Of a stretch of 64,000 bases of DNA, positions 26,413 to 34,486 are shown one piece after another. The stretch covers positions 1 through 64,000 of the forward strand of contig NZ_JAGGKV010000008.1 of NCBI RefSeq assembly GCF_017874035.1, given 5' to 3'. Position 1 is the first letter of the stretch; each line of letters opens with the position of its first letter. Under the pieces are notes generated by a model. The model saw nothing but the letters and a program-made list of their open reading frames with translations. It did not search any database and was not told the DNA's origin. Source of the stretch: Paenibacillus aceris (GTDB taxonomy: Bacteria; Bacillota; Bacilli; Paenibacillales; NBRC-103111). A program made the position numbers and the translations under genes.

Positions 26413-26550
26413 TTACTCATTACTCGCGGCATCTATAATCTCACTAACACAATGTTCTATATCCTTATTGGTACAATCAAGAGTTTTATCGCTAAACTTC
26501 ATGTATAGAGGAAGTCTTTCCTCGTAAACGTCTCTTAGACTTAAGCAATT
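26413..26550 (-). pseudogene. Shikimate-kinase-like P-loop kinase, C-terminal remnant
   Basis: A frame without start reads SLRDVYEERLPLYMKFSDKT, then LDCTNKDIEHCVSEIIDAAS NE and stop. R/E-x-LPLY-x-x-x-D followed by an acidic helix is the end pattern of shikimate kinase-like and related AAA nucleoside kinases (R.PLY.E.AD). An in-frame TAA lies just upstream, and no P-loop is found, so only the last 40 or so residues are left. Its own terminator (26332-26365) is still in place. Confidence 0.55.
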
Positions 26551-26606
26551 CGGTATATATTACAAATATCCTTCACAGGATAACGTTTCACATCCCCATG
26601 AACGCA

Positions 26607-26638
26607 GCAAAGCTGCCGATCGATCCCGGCAGCTTCGC
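26607..26638. repeat. 12-bp hairpin after the acyltransferase gene
   Basis: GCAAAGCTGCCG (26607-26618) pairs with CGGCAGCTTCGC (26627-26638) with one mismatch. It lies just past the stop at 26642 of the minus-strand gene; the downstream side lacks a T-run, so termination there is uncertain. Confidence 0.6.
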
Positions 26639-26641
26639 AAA

Positions 26642-27796
26642 TTAATTCTCATCTTCATTTTTATAGGATACTGTTCCAAAATCACCGCATTGTTCAAGAA
26701 ATATCCCATTCATGTCGAATATTTCTTTATCTTCTTCTAAATAATTAAGGACTTTTTTCCTTAAAGAAGTGTCTGGTTTTGCATCCTTAACTTCGGTCAA
26801 TTCATTAAATACAAAATTCCATAAAAAACGCACCGAACCTGCTGTCGGATAGAGGTAGAACTGCTGTTGGAACTTTACGATATTACTGGAAGGCGGCAGC
26901 ATCTCCCGAAGTTGAGGAGTAAAGAGCCATGTATGGCAAACCATACCTTTATACTCGACCTCTGGAAAATAAGTCGCATAAAATTCCTTAGCTTGTCTAT
27001 AGGTGTCCTTTATAGTTTCCATATCAAAAGATGTATCTCTAGGGATGTGGATCTCAAGCATAGTATCGTCCTTGTCCAGTACTTTTTTCCATTCATCCTT
27101 TTTAAGCTTTACTTGTTTGTTTAAACCTTTCCCAATGGGAGTTATTGGATTTCCAATGAAATAATCTTCCGTTTCCTCATATTTCGTCACAAAACCATCG
27201 TTTGTCTTCTCTTTTTTACATACCCCTTGCATATCACCATTTGCTCTTAACTCCATCCCTTCACTGCATAAAAGCAAAAATCTATCTTCCTTTGCATTAT
27301 AAAAGCCTTTTACGACTCCGGAAAATTTCGTTGCCATAAATTGCATTCCACTTAGCCGAAACATTCTGGCTTCCAGATGCCTCCAGATCCAACTGAAATT
27401 TCTAATGGCATAATAACCCACTAAATTATAGGCATTTTGCACCCATACACCGATATCCCTTAAAGTTTCTACAAATAACTCTTCACTTAGCCCCCTTTCG
27501 GAATACTTTTGCTCAGTTAGAGGCAGTCTTTGCAGTGCTGCATGCAGATAAAACAACGATGCCTCATTTCCGAAAACTTCTTCCACATAAGGATGAATCG
27601 TCAATGGTTCCCAAACGGTTGTCCAATATCCGCTCTCTATATTATTCATATAAAATTCCTTATAAATGTCAAAAAGTTTCTGATCATTGTTTATTTTATC
27701 GGTGATGTCCAGCAATATTTCGGTTGCTCCTTCAGGCATCAAAATCTTCCGGCAATACTGCTGTGTTAAGTCTTTCGATAATAACAAAAATTCCAT
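26642..27796 (-). CDS. Acyltransferase-domain protein (NAT_N / GNAT_C two-domain type)
   Basis: A 384-residue protein resembling the Bacillales family with an N-terminal helical N-acyltransferase domain (about 1-150; GYWTTVWEPLTIHPYVEEVF, VWVQNAYNLVGYYAIRNFSW) and a GNAT-like C-terminal domain (about 170-330; LEIHIPRDTSFDMETIKDTY, YFPEVEYKGMVCHTWLFTP, SNIVKFQQQFYLYPT). The family is assigned from recall of these motifs; acyl donor and acceptor are unknown. ATG 27796 is preceded by AGGAGAGGGGT. It is a single gene with a hairpin after its stop. Confidence 0.7.
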   Translation of the reverse strand: MEFLLLSKDLTQQYCRKILMPEGATEILLDITDKINNDQKLFDIYKEFYMNNIESGYWTTVWEPLTIHPYVEEVFGNEASLFYLHAALQRLPLTEQKYSERGLSEELFVETLRDIGVWVQNAYNLVGYYAIRNFSWIWRHLEARMFRLSGMQFMATKFSGVVKGFYNAKEDRFLLLCSEGMELRANGDMQGVCKKEKTNDGFVTKYEETEDYFIGNPITPIGKGLNKQVKLKKDEWKKVLDKDDTMLEIHIPRDTSFDMETIKDTYRQAKEFYATYFPEVEYKGMVCHTWLFTPQLREMLPPSSNIVKFQQQFYLYPTAGSVRFLWNFVFNELTEVKDAKPDTSLRKKVLNYLEEDKEIFDMNGIFLEQCGDFGTVSYKNEDEN

Positions 27797-28127
27797 TTAT
27801 GTACCCCTCTCCTGTTAAACAATTACAGCGTATTAAAATCAGGTGATGCTTACTCATATCATTTGTGACGTTATTTTCTTTTTTTAGTATACCACGGAGT
27901 AAACTGATCTTTAATACTGGAGATGTGATTTATTCCTGCCTTCAATAACTACTCCGGTAAAGCTTTTGTGAACCGTTTCTTTTGATACCTTCTTTATCCG
28001 TGAATCGGCTATAGATCAATACACAATAAGCCGCCAAGTGAATCAATGGCAGCCTAGGTTAGTACAATATTATGAGACAATCGTTCTCCGTTGTTAAATG
28101 AGGAGTTTCATTATCTGATTCAATTCC
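27797..28127. other. Intergenic region, no gene assigned
   Basis: The minus strand shows two short open frames around 27930-28030 with protein-like wording (for example KKVSKETVHKSFTGVVIEGR), but no start, ribosome site or recognisable family. AT-rich. I see no further feature. Confidence 0.4.
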
Positions 28128-28913
28128 TCAAGACTTTGCCTTCTTGAATAAAACCATCCACTCGTCAATGTGTATAGAATTAATTTCCCCATCTTTCATA
28201 GTCAGGCCACAATATTCCTGCATTTCCTTGCTCGCTTCAAGAATATGTCGTTCCACTTGCTTTACTTGTTCTTCCGACTTTGTTGTACGTCTTACCCATG
28301 TGGGGAACTCAAATGTTTTCTTACGTAATGTCGATTTTACGATTTCTAAACCCGCTTTTTTTCCCCATTCTGTCCATTCTGTAATGGAATAGCACCGAAC
28401 ATGACTTTCATCTCTTAACTTTTCAAGCTTATTTATAAACTCATCCAAATGATCATCAGCAGGGACTACATTATCTATCAGAAGAAGAAATCCATCCTGT
28501 TTTAAAACTCTTTCAGACTCATTGACAAACTTCTCAGGGTCGGGAAAATGATGTGCTGCAATCCTGCATGTTACAGCATCAAAAGAATCAATTAAGAATG
28601 GTAAGTTTTCAGCATCTGCCACTACAAACGAGACATTTTGATTATTCTCAATAATATGATTTCGAGCTGCGGTTAGCATCTCGCTTGTCAAATCTGTAGA
28701 AATAACATGTGCAACATGCGGTGAGATATGTTTCGTTACATGCCCCCCACCCGTAGCGACATCTAGAACAGTCCAATGGGGTTTAGGGTTTAACCACTCA
28801 ATTAAAACAGCAAGATCACTGCCTTTGGCATGCGTTTCACTACTTACGTACTTTTCGGCATTTCTTGAGAATTGATCTTTCACGATTTCCTTTAGTTTTT
28901 CATGATCATTCAC
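28128..28913 (-). CDS. Class I SAM-dependent methyltransferase (UbiE/Methyltransf_11 type)
   Basis: About 261 residues. The SAM-binding motifs are clear: HWTVLDVATGGGHVTKHISP (motif I), VISTDLTSEMLTAARNHI, VVADAENLPFLIDSFDAVTC RIAAHHFPDPEKFV and the post-motif LKQDGFLLLIDNVVP. GTG 28913 follows GGGGG by about seven bases and fits better than ATG 28937. It resembles YcgJ-like small-molecule methyltransferases of Bacillus; substrate unknown. Monocistronic, next to a GNAT gene on the same strand. Confidence 0.9.
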   Translation of the reverse strand: MNDHEKLKEIVKDQFSRNAEKYVSSETHAKGSDLAVLIEWLNPKPHWTVLDVATGGGHVTKHISPHVAHVISTDLTSEMLTAARNHIIENNQNVSFVVADAENLPFLIDSFDAVTCRIAAHHFPDPEKFVNESERVLKQDGFLLLIDNVVPADDHLDEFINKLEKLRDESHVRCYSITEWTEWGKKAGLEIVKSTLRKKTFEFPTWVRRTTKSEEQVKQVERHILEASKEMQEYCGLTMKDGEINSIHIDEWMVLFKKAKS

Positions 28914-28983
28914 AATGTAACCCCCATCCAGATTCACTTTGGTTTCATCAGATGAAATATTGTTTCACATTATGAATATTATA

Positions 28984-29535
28984 TCATACATTTTCTTGTG
29001 AAACTGGAATTTCTTTTTCCATAATAAAATCATCCATCACGAATCCATTACCGATATCCGCACATTGTTCCCGTACAGTTCGGAATCCTTTTTTCTCATA
29101 TACTGCAATACTGGATTCGTTATGACGATTGACTGTCAACCAAATATGGCTTAGATTTCGCTCTTCGCACAGTTGCTCCAAGAATGCTAACGCTTTGCTG
29201 GCATAGCTGCGCCCCCGGTGCTCCTTGCTTATGTAAAACTTACTCAAGAAGAGCTTTCTCTCTTCTTGTCTGGCCGACATATATCCGACAGCGAAACCAT
29301 CGTGATGAATCAAGTAATATTCATAGCCCTGTTGATGGATCTGATCGGTAATTGCTGAAACCGATTGATATTTTGAAATCATGTAATCAATTTGCTCGAT
29401 TGTAATCAAGGATACATAATATTCGCGCCATATTTCTGCAGCTAATTGAGCAACCTCTGCGATTTCTTCCGCTGTATTCACGCGTGGAAACATAAGCATG
29501 ACATGTGCCTGCCTTTCCTTGTTCTCACTCTTCAT
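28984..29535 (-). CDS. GNAT family N-acetyltransferase
   Basis: 183 residues with the GNAT fold. YYLIHHDGFAVGYMSARQEE is strand 2-3; LFLSKFYISKEHRGRSYASK ALAFLEQL gives the V/I..(R/Q)xxGx(S/A) acetyl-CoA loop (HRGRSYAS); HIWLTVNRHNESSIAVYEKK GFR is the usual end. Length fits. It transfers an acetyl group to an amine, identity unknown. ATG 29535 has AAGAATGAAAGA upstream but no strong ribosome site. Confidence 0.9.
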   Translation of the reverse strand: MKSENKERQAHVMLMFPRVNTAEEIAEVAQLAAEIWREYYVSLITIEQIDYMISKYQSVSAITDQIHQQGYEYYLIHHDGFAVGYMSARQEERKLFLSKFYISKEHRGRSYASKALAFLEQLCEERNLSHIWLTVNRHNESSIAVYEKKGFRTVREQCADIGNGFVMDDFIMEKEIPVSQENV

Positions 29536-29591
29536 TCTTTCAATAGAATATAATTATGCGCTTGTTCGTTTAATCCTTAGAGGCGATTATT

Positions 29592-29806
29592 TTATAAACG
29601 TACCATACTGCTTTCACCTGAAAATAGCTCTAATTCTTTTGCAACTGTTTCTTTCATCTTAGCCGCGCAGTTCTCTAGGGAACACTCGTTTTTCTAGTTT
29701 CTAAATACATTGAAATAATTCTTCCATTTTTCTCGTCAAAGTCAACTCCTGACGCAAACTTGACATTTAGACCAAAGCAGGGCTTATCTTCTTTAATTTT
29801 TTTCAT
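29592..29806 (-). pseudogene. Broken small conserved-looking gene
   Basis: ATG 29806 opens MKKIKEDKPCFGLNVKFASG VDFDEKNGRIISMYLETRKT and stops at TAG 29675. One frame over, the reading continues ENCAAKMKETVAKELELFSG and on to SSMVRL, stop 29592. The two halves together would give about 70 residues, so a frameshift near 29680 has split a small gene. I do not recognise the family. The lack of a good ribosome site also points to decay. Confidence 0.42.
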
Positions 29807-29847
29807 ACACCACGAGCATCTTAGCATCACTAATTCCACCTAATATT

Positions 29848-30393
29848 TCAATCAAGACCCTTAATGGTTTTCAAATATATATGATAATTTTCATCATCAA
29901 AGCAAACGAACTGAATTCTTCTAACTGAAGAATTATTTCCTTCTATAATTTCCCTAACTGAGCTAACAGCTATTTCAGCAGCCTTTTTTTTCGGAAATTT
30001 ATATATACCTGTGCTTATGTTAGGGAATGCGATACTTGCAATATGATATTGATTAGCAAGATTCAATGAGTTCAAATAACAATTTTTAAGTTTTTCTTCC
30101 TCATTCCTTAGTCCATTGTTCCAGACGGGTCCAACCGTATGAATAACGAATTTTGCATCTAATTTACCTGCAGTAGTGATGACTGCCTCGCCTACAGGGC
30201 ACCCTCCTTGTCTCTCTCTTATTTTTATGCACTCTGTAACAATTTCCTTTCCTCCTGCTCGGTGGATTGCACCATCAACGCCTCCTCCACCTAATAAACT
30301 TGTATTTGCAGCATTAACAATGCAATCTAATTTTGATTTAGTTATGTCATCTTTAACAACCTCTATATACACTGAATTAAATTCGAATTCCAT
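29848..30393 (-). CDS. Macro-domain protein, O-acetyl-ADP-ribose deacetylase type
   Basis: 181 residues. The macro domain is full: [34 protein letters not shown] with the ADP-ribose loop, [27 protein letters not shown], and [20 protein letters not shown] near the end. These residues match the YmdB-like class that removes acetyl groups from O-acetyl-ADP-ribose or mono-ADP-ribose from proteins. ATG 30393 follows AGGGGTC. The gene is single; no ADP-ribosyltransferase or sirtuin gene is beside it. Confidence 0.93.
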   Translation of the reverse strand: MEFEFNSVYIEVVKDDITKSKLDCIVNAANTSLLGGGGVDGAIHRAGGKEIVTECIKIRERQGGCPVGEAVITTAGKLDAKFVIHTVGPVWNNGLRNEEEKLKNCYLNSLNLANQYHIASIAFPNISTGIYKFPKKKAAEIAVSSVREIIEGNNSSVRRIQFVCFDDENYHIYLKTIKGLD

Positions 30394-30513
30394 TGCTTAG
30401 AGACCCCTCCGCTACAAAAATACTGCCCATATCACAGAGTTTATTTTACCATAAATTAGATGTTGATTCATTTGATATCAGATTTTCTCACACTAATTCG
30501 GACTGCCAGTACG

Positions 30514-30546
30514 TGAAAAAGAGCCGCATATACATGGGCGGCTCCT
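30514..30546 (-). terminator. Terminator behind the Ohr remnant
   Basis: GAGCCGC and GCGGCTC (30521-30544) pair around ten bases; the minus-strand tail is TTTTTCACG. Confidence 0.82.
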
Positions 30547-30559
30547 CCAACTTGAGCTA

Positions 30560-30680
30560 TTAACCAACAACGTTCGTTACTACTTCGATATTGCCTAAGA
30601 GCAAGACCTATCGCACCTTCGAAACATGCGGCAAACCCTGCAGCGAATAGTTGCTCCGGATTGGTTCCATGTCCGCCTCT
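30560..30680 (-). pseudogene. Organic hydroperoxide resistance protein (OsmC/Ohr), internal remnant
   Basis: An open frame without start reads [46 protein letters not shown] is the signature around the first catalytic Cys of Ohr proteins, so about 30 residues of this gene remain. Both the N-terminal 35-40 residues and the C-terminal half with the second Cys are lost. The fragment begins right at the stop of the DUF4153-like gene, a deletion junction, and is followed by a surviving terminator. Confidence 0.72.
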
Positions 30681-30681
30681 A

Positions 30682-31926
30682 CTAAAAAATCAAAGGAAAA
30701 GCAACGGTTACGAACGCTGCCCATATCCCATAGACCGGCAAATACTTAGTAACGGCATCCTGGATGGTCGAAGGTCCGGTTTTGTTTTGTAGAAACCGCA
30801 TATAGGAGAGCATAATCCAAATTAAATTGGCCCAGATAAGTATGTCTACACCTAAAACAGCAAGTCTATTGGGCGTAATCCCATAAGAAGAAAGCCTGAA
30901 CACGATAGCTGAAAAAGCCACACAATCAATGACAAGAGCAATAACAATTAGGGCAAAATTTATATAATCAGAAATGCTCTTTTTCTCATTGGTGCCGCTT
31001 TCCGTAATGGAGAAAATGGTGACGGCCAATACACTAAGCAGAACACCGTTGAATGATAGGAGGAAATTGCGATCCAAGAATGGATTTTTCCCGACCCAAA
31101 TAACCGTTATAAGATAGACCATCAATGTTGCCAAAACAAGAGGACTAAAAATTTTGGCTATATAGGGTGCAATATTTTTAGCTAGTTTAAGGTTTATCGA
31201 TACCAGGTATGTAGCCACAATAGCGAGCGCGGCAGCACCAAATAAAACGATATTTTTAAAATAAAATTCAGAGATATCCATGCCTACGAATCTAAATAAC
31301 TGCATAGTTAATGCTGTTAATAGCATTCCGCTAATTGCCATGCAGGCGTAAAGTATGCAAAATTCCCCATTGAATTTAAGGTAGGCTAATCTTGTGCTGC
31401 CTATGCCATAGTTATTTCCTGTAAAAGCTACCCCTAATAATACCCATAAAAAGATAGGAAGGTGTATATAAGCTAGGATAATACTGTCTTTATGCTCTAG
31501 TGGCAGCATATTAAGATAAAATGCTGAGATTAGGAATATCGATGCTAGGGCGTAAAGAATATTTCTTTTTGGGGTACTATTGTATACAAAATAGGCGGCT
31601 ATAAAGGGAAGTATACCGTATACAAAGTTAATAGGAGCTATTGCTTGCTGTTCGACAAAGTGCAAAATTATCCTGCAGCTAATCCCAGCCAGAATTGCTA
31701 ATAGGCCCATGGATAAGAAACTCTTTTGAAGCAGGGAGGCTTTTCTTGTATCTACCGTCTCCTTGAAATACAATCTTTCAAACCAAACGGCAAGAACCTG
31801 CGAATCAGGGTTTTGTTCCCAAGCGTATGCGAATGACTTTTTGAAAGCTTCAGGTTCTTTTTTAAACAATCTCTCCAACTCGTGAGGGTTGTCTATATGA
31901 TCAATAATCAAATTGTTAATGCCCAT
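30682..31926 (-). CDS. DUF4153-like multi-span membrane protein
   Basis: 414 residues. The N-terminal 60 residues are soluble ([20 protein letters not shown], then [18 protein letters not shown]), followed by about ten membrane helices. This layout resembles DUF4153-type proteins of Firmicutes, function unknown. ATG 31926 overlaps the end of a Cro/C1-type HTH remnant (stop at 31916), an arrangement seen where small HTH regulators pair with a membrane protein; so it may have been part of a regulator/membrane-protein pair. Preceding bases GGAGGTATGAACC give a good ribosome site. Confidence 0.72.
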   Translation of the reverse strand: MGINNLIIDHIDNPHELERLFKKEPEAFKKSFAYAWEQNPDSQVLAVWFERLYFKETVDTRKASLLQKSFLSMGLLAILAGISCRIILHFVEQQAIAPINFVYGILPFIAAYFVYNSTPKRNILYALASIFLISAFYLNMLPLEHKDSIILAYIHLPIFLWVLLGVAFTGNNYGIGSTRLAYLKFNGEFCILYACMAISGMLLTALTMQLFRFVGMDISEFYFKNIVLFGAAALAIVATYLVSINLKLAKNIAPYIAKIFSPLVLATLMVYLITVIWVGKNPFLDRNFLLSFNGVLLSVLAVTIFSITESGTNEKKSISDYINFALIVIALVIDCVAFSAIVFRLSSYGITPNRLAVLGVDILIWANLIWIMLSYMRFLQNKTGPSTIQDAVTKYLPVYGIWAAFVTVAFPLIF

Positions 31927-32042
31927 GGTTCATACCTCCAATTTCCTCATCAATTAAGAATTCTATAATATCTCCAGGCCGACATTCTAAAGCCTTGCAA
32001 ATCGCCGTCGTCTTCCTGCGCCCTATGGAAGATTGCACCTCC
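31916..32042 (-). pseudogene. Cro/C1-type HTH regulator, C-terminal remnant
   Basis: A frame with a TAA just upstream reads LREVQSSIGRRKTTAICKAL, then ECRPGDIIEFLIDEEIGG and stops at 31916, overlapping the start of the membrane-protein gene. ICKALECRPGDIIEF is the end pattern of small HTH_26/YozG-type regulators (about 70 residues). The N-terminal recognition helices are gone. The coupled stop/start shows it was originally co-translated with the membrane protein. Confidence 0.62.
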
Positions 32043-32151
32043 CTTAGTTATTGTCAATTAGATAATAAACCATTATTTATCGTTTTTCAATATATAATTA
32101 CCGTTTATTATGATATTATTATTGTTATGTAATCCCGATTTATAAATCAAA

Positions 32152-32178
32152 CAAAAAAAAGCCGCAATATGCGACTTC
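32152..32178 (-). terminator. Terminator of the thiamin salvage operon
   Basis: AAGCCGCA (32159-32166) and TGCGACTT (32170-32177) pair; on the minus strand eight Ts follow. It lies 50 bases after the tenA stop. Confidence 0.85.
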
Positions 32179-32230
32179 TTAAAGCAATATGTTCTTATCC
32201 CCTGAATATCGTATTCCTCCCAGTGGCTCT

Positions 32231-32902
32231 CTACTCGGCCGGCCAACCTTCCATGCGGTAAGCCATCTCCCAGAACAAATATTCATATCGTGTTGTGTTC
32301 AAAAATATCTCTTCCAGTCTGACCAGCTCGGATTCCGGTTTACCTTCCGTTAGCTGATCCAACAGCTCGATGCACCACTGTGCCAACCCTCCGAACTCTT
32401 CCGAGCTGTACATCTTAATCCACTCGCCATAGTATTCATGTTCGGAAGCACCGGGAACACGGCTCAGCTCTTTACCGATTTCAGAGTAGCTCCACATGCA
32501 TGGAAGGAGCGCTGCCGTAAGATCTGCTAACGATCCGTTCTGCGCCGTATGAAGCATATAGTGTGTGTATGCCAGGGTAACCGGCGACGGCTTTGCCAGC
32601 TCCAACTCCTCTTTGGAGATTCCGAAGCGTGCGGCATACGTCCGGTGAAGGGACATCTCTTCATTTAATGTCGAGTGCAGCAGAGCGGCAAACTTGCCCA
32701 TGACCGCTAAATCGTCCGATTTCACCGCTCCTAATGCGAATAGTTTGGCATAATCTTTTAAATACAAATAATCCTGAATCATGTAAAAGCGAAACTTCTC
32801 CAAATTCAGCGTGCCGGCTCCCATTTCCTGAACAAACGGATGCATGTGGTTTCTCCGCCACACAGGCTGTAGTTGATCATATAAACGTCCAGAAAAAGTC
32901 AT
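32231..32902 (-). CDS. tenA: Aminopyrimidine aminohydrolase (thiaminase II)
   Basis: 223 residues, all-helical. TenA hydrolyses 4-amino-5-aminomethyl-2-methylpyrimidine to HMP in salvage of degraded thiamin. Visible family residues: Asp in FYMIQDYLYLKDYAKLFA, Tyr in LAYTHYML, the catalytic Cys in ALLPCMWSYSEIG and the Glu in RYEYLFWEMAYRMEGW. ATG 32902 follows GGAGAGACG; the longer frame to 32959 overlaps the upstream gene. It is the second gene of the TPP-riboswitch operon, 35 bases after the deformylase-like gene. Confidence 0.94.
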   Translation of the reverse strand: MTFSGRLYDQLQPVWRRNHMHPFVQEMGAGTLNLEKFRFYMIQDYLYLKDYAKLFALGAVKSDDLAVMGKFAALLHSTLNEEMSLHRTYAARFGISKEELELAKPSPVTLAYTHYMLHTAQNGSLADLTAALLPCMWSYSEIGKELSRVPGASEHEYYGEWIKMYSSEEFGGLAQWCIELLDQLTEGKPESELVRLEEIFLNTTRYEYLFWEMAYRMEGWPAE

Positions 32903-32937
32903 TAACGTCTCTCCTTTTATGTATACCAGTAAAATGA

Positions 32938-34221
32938 TTATCGTTCCGTGCGGCACCATTCATAGATGAACTTCAACATAACTTTGGTGAAATCGACCAG
33001 CTGCCCGATGGAAATCTGTTCATTGACTGCATGCGCGTGTTCTAAACGGCCTGGGCCGTAGATGACTGCCGGAATCCCCGCATCGCCGAACCAGCCGCCG
33101 TCTGTAACGGTCGCGGAGACATCGGTCACCGCTGTTCTGCGCAGCACAAGCTCATGCGAAGCCTGCAAAGCTTTCACACCCGGATGCTCCGGATCCACCT
33201 CAAGGGACGGGAAGATTTCGCCTCGGTCTTCGATCATAGAGGAACCGCCCCATTTGAACAACGGAGGATGGTCTCTCAGCCAAGGATCGCTTTGTGCAAC
33301 ACGGCCTATATGCTCTTCAATTTCTTTCGTTACTTCCTCATAAGTCTCATTCGGGTAGAAATGGACAGTGATCCATAAACGGCACTCATCGGCTATAAAA
33401 GCCGCATGTCTTCCGCCTTCAATAACGGCCGGATTGATCGTATTGGCGCCAGGCGCACATCCGGGATAGCTCTTCATGACGGCCCAGTGCCGTTCAAGGT
33501 CTTGCAGCCCTTGCAAAATTTTCATCATTTTCTCAATAGCGCTTGCTCCAAACAGCTTGCCCCCTGCATGAATCATGCTTCTTCGGGTAGCGTCGTGCCA
33601 GGTCTGTTGGCTCTTCACTGTAATCCAGCCTGTAATAACGCCGCCTTGGCCTTGGAGATGCAAATCGCTCGTATCCACGACAACTGCAAAGTCCGCCCGA
33701 TACCCGCGCTTACAGCATTCCAGCGTACCGGCCTCCCCCACTTCCTCCCCGATCACGGATTGAAAGATGAGATCGCCGGGCAGACGGATGCCCGCTTCGT
33801 CCAGCAGCTGAATGGCAAAGAGAGCACCTGCGAGGCCACCCTTCATATCCGCCACCCCGCGGCCTATGATCACCCCGTCGCGGACCACTGGAGTAAACGG
33901 TCCGGTCTCCCAAGACTCATCCGCACACACCTCAGCCACGTCTATATGACCGTTGATGATAAGACTTTTATACATTTCAGGTGCCTGTCCCTTCAGTACG
34001 CCAACCACATTTGGGTCTCCGGGATACACCTCCCACTGGTCGATCTGAAATCCTTTCTCTTGCAGGAATTCAGCGATAAATCGCTGAGCCTCGGCGGTAT
34101 TTCTTGCAGGCGGTGAAGGTGTTTCGAACCGCACCAGACGTTCCACAAGCTGGATCAGTTCCGTTTGACGCTCCTCTACTTGCTGGATTACCTCATCCAG
34201 TTCTTGTGCCAACCTTGCCAA
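32938..34221 (-). CDS. ylmB: M20-family N-formyl-aminopyrimidine deformylase, YlmB-like
   Basis: 427 residues, the length of B. subtilis YlmB. In thiamin salvage this enzyme removes the formyl group from N-formyl-4-amino-5-aminomethyl-2-methylpyrimidine to give the TenA substrate. Metal and catalytic residues are visible: His in SLIINGHIDVAEV, Asp in GRGVADMKGGLAGA, Glu pair in SVIGEEVGEAGT, Asp in VVVDTSDLH, and His in LEHAHAVNE. Other M20 enzymes (ArgE, DapE) look similar, but the riboswitch and tenA settle the role. The start is TTG 34221, seven bases after AGGAGG. Confidence 0.9.
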   Translation of the reverse strand: MARLAQELDEVIQQVEERQTELIQLVERLVRFETPSPPARNTAEAQRFIAEFLQEKGFQIDQWEVYPGDPNVVGVLKGQAPEMYKSLIINGHIDVAEVCADESWETGPFTPVVRDGVIIGRGVADMKGGLAGALFAIQLLDEAGIRLPGDLIFQSVIGEEVGEAGTLECCKRGYRADFAVVVDTSDLHLQGQGGVITGWITVKSQQTWHDATRRSMIHAGGKLFGASAIEKMMKILQGLQDLERHWAVMKSYPGCAPGANTINPAVIEGGRHAAFIADECRLWITVHFYPNETYEEVTKEIEEHIGRVAQSDPWLRDHPPLFKWGGSSMIEDRGEIFPSLEVDPEHPGVKALQASHELVLRRTAVTDVSATVTDGGWFGDAGIPAVIYGPGRLEHAHAVNEQISIGQLVDFTKVMLKFIYEWCRTER

Positions 34222-34247
34222 ATGATCTCCTCCTAATGGCTGAACAT

Positions 34248-34277
34248 CAAAAAAACCACTTTCTAATAGAAAGTGGC
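34248..34277 (-). terminator. Expression-platform terminator of the TPP riboswitch
   Basis: CCACTTTC (34256-34263) pairs with GAAAGTGG (34269-34276) around TAATA, and seven Ts follow on the minus strand, 20 bases before the ribosome site of the operon. It is the switchable terminator. Confidence 0.92.
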
Positions 34278-34304
34278 TGCGTTACGTTATACATCCAAAC
34301 GACA

Positions 34305-34392
34305 AAAACCACTTCCCTTCGCTAGCATTACCTAGATCAGGTGTAAGGGTTAAGACCAACGTCTTTCTCAGCTATTAAAGCACCCCTAGTGT
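34305..34392 (-). promoter_or_regulatory. TPP riboswitch (THI-box)
   Basis: On the minus strand the THI-box elements appear in order: CTAGGGGTGC, GCTGAGA, ACCCTTACACCTGATCTAGG and TAATGCTAGCGAAGGGAAGT. They match the conserved core of the thiamin-pyrophosphate aptamer. A terminator follows at 34248-34277. TPP binding should end transcription before ylmB and tenA. Confidence 0.97.
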
Positions 34393-34486
34393 TCGATACG
34401 ATTCAATTGTCTAGACAAATCTTACCACAGCTGCATTCGCTGCTACAACCTTTACAATTAGAATACATACAATAAGTGCAAAACTT

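Noticed and set aside
33406..34116. Plus-strand open frame of 236 codons
   Set aside because: Lies antisense to the M20 deformylase-like gene, which has clear active-site motifs and start; the plus frame lacks protein-like patterns.
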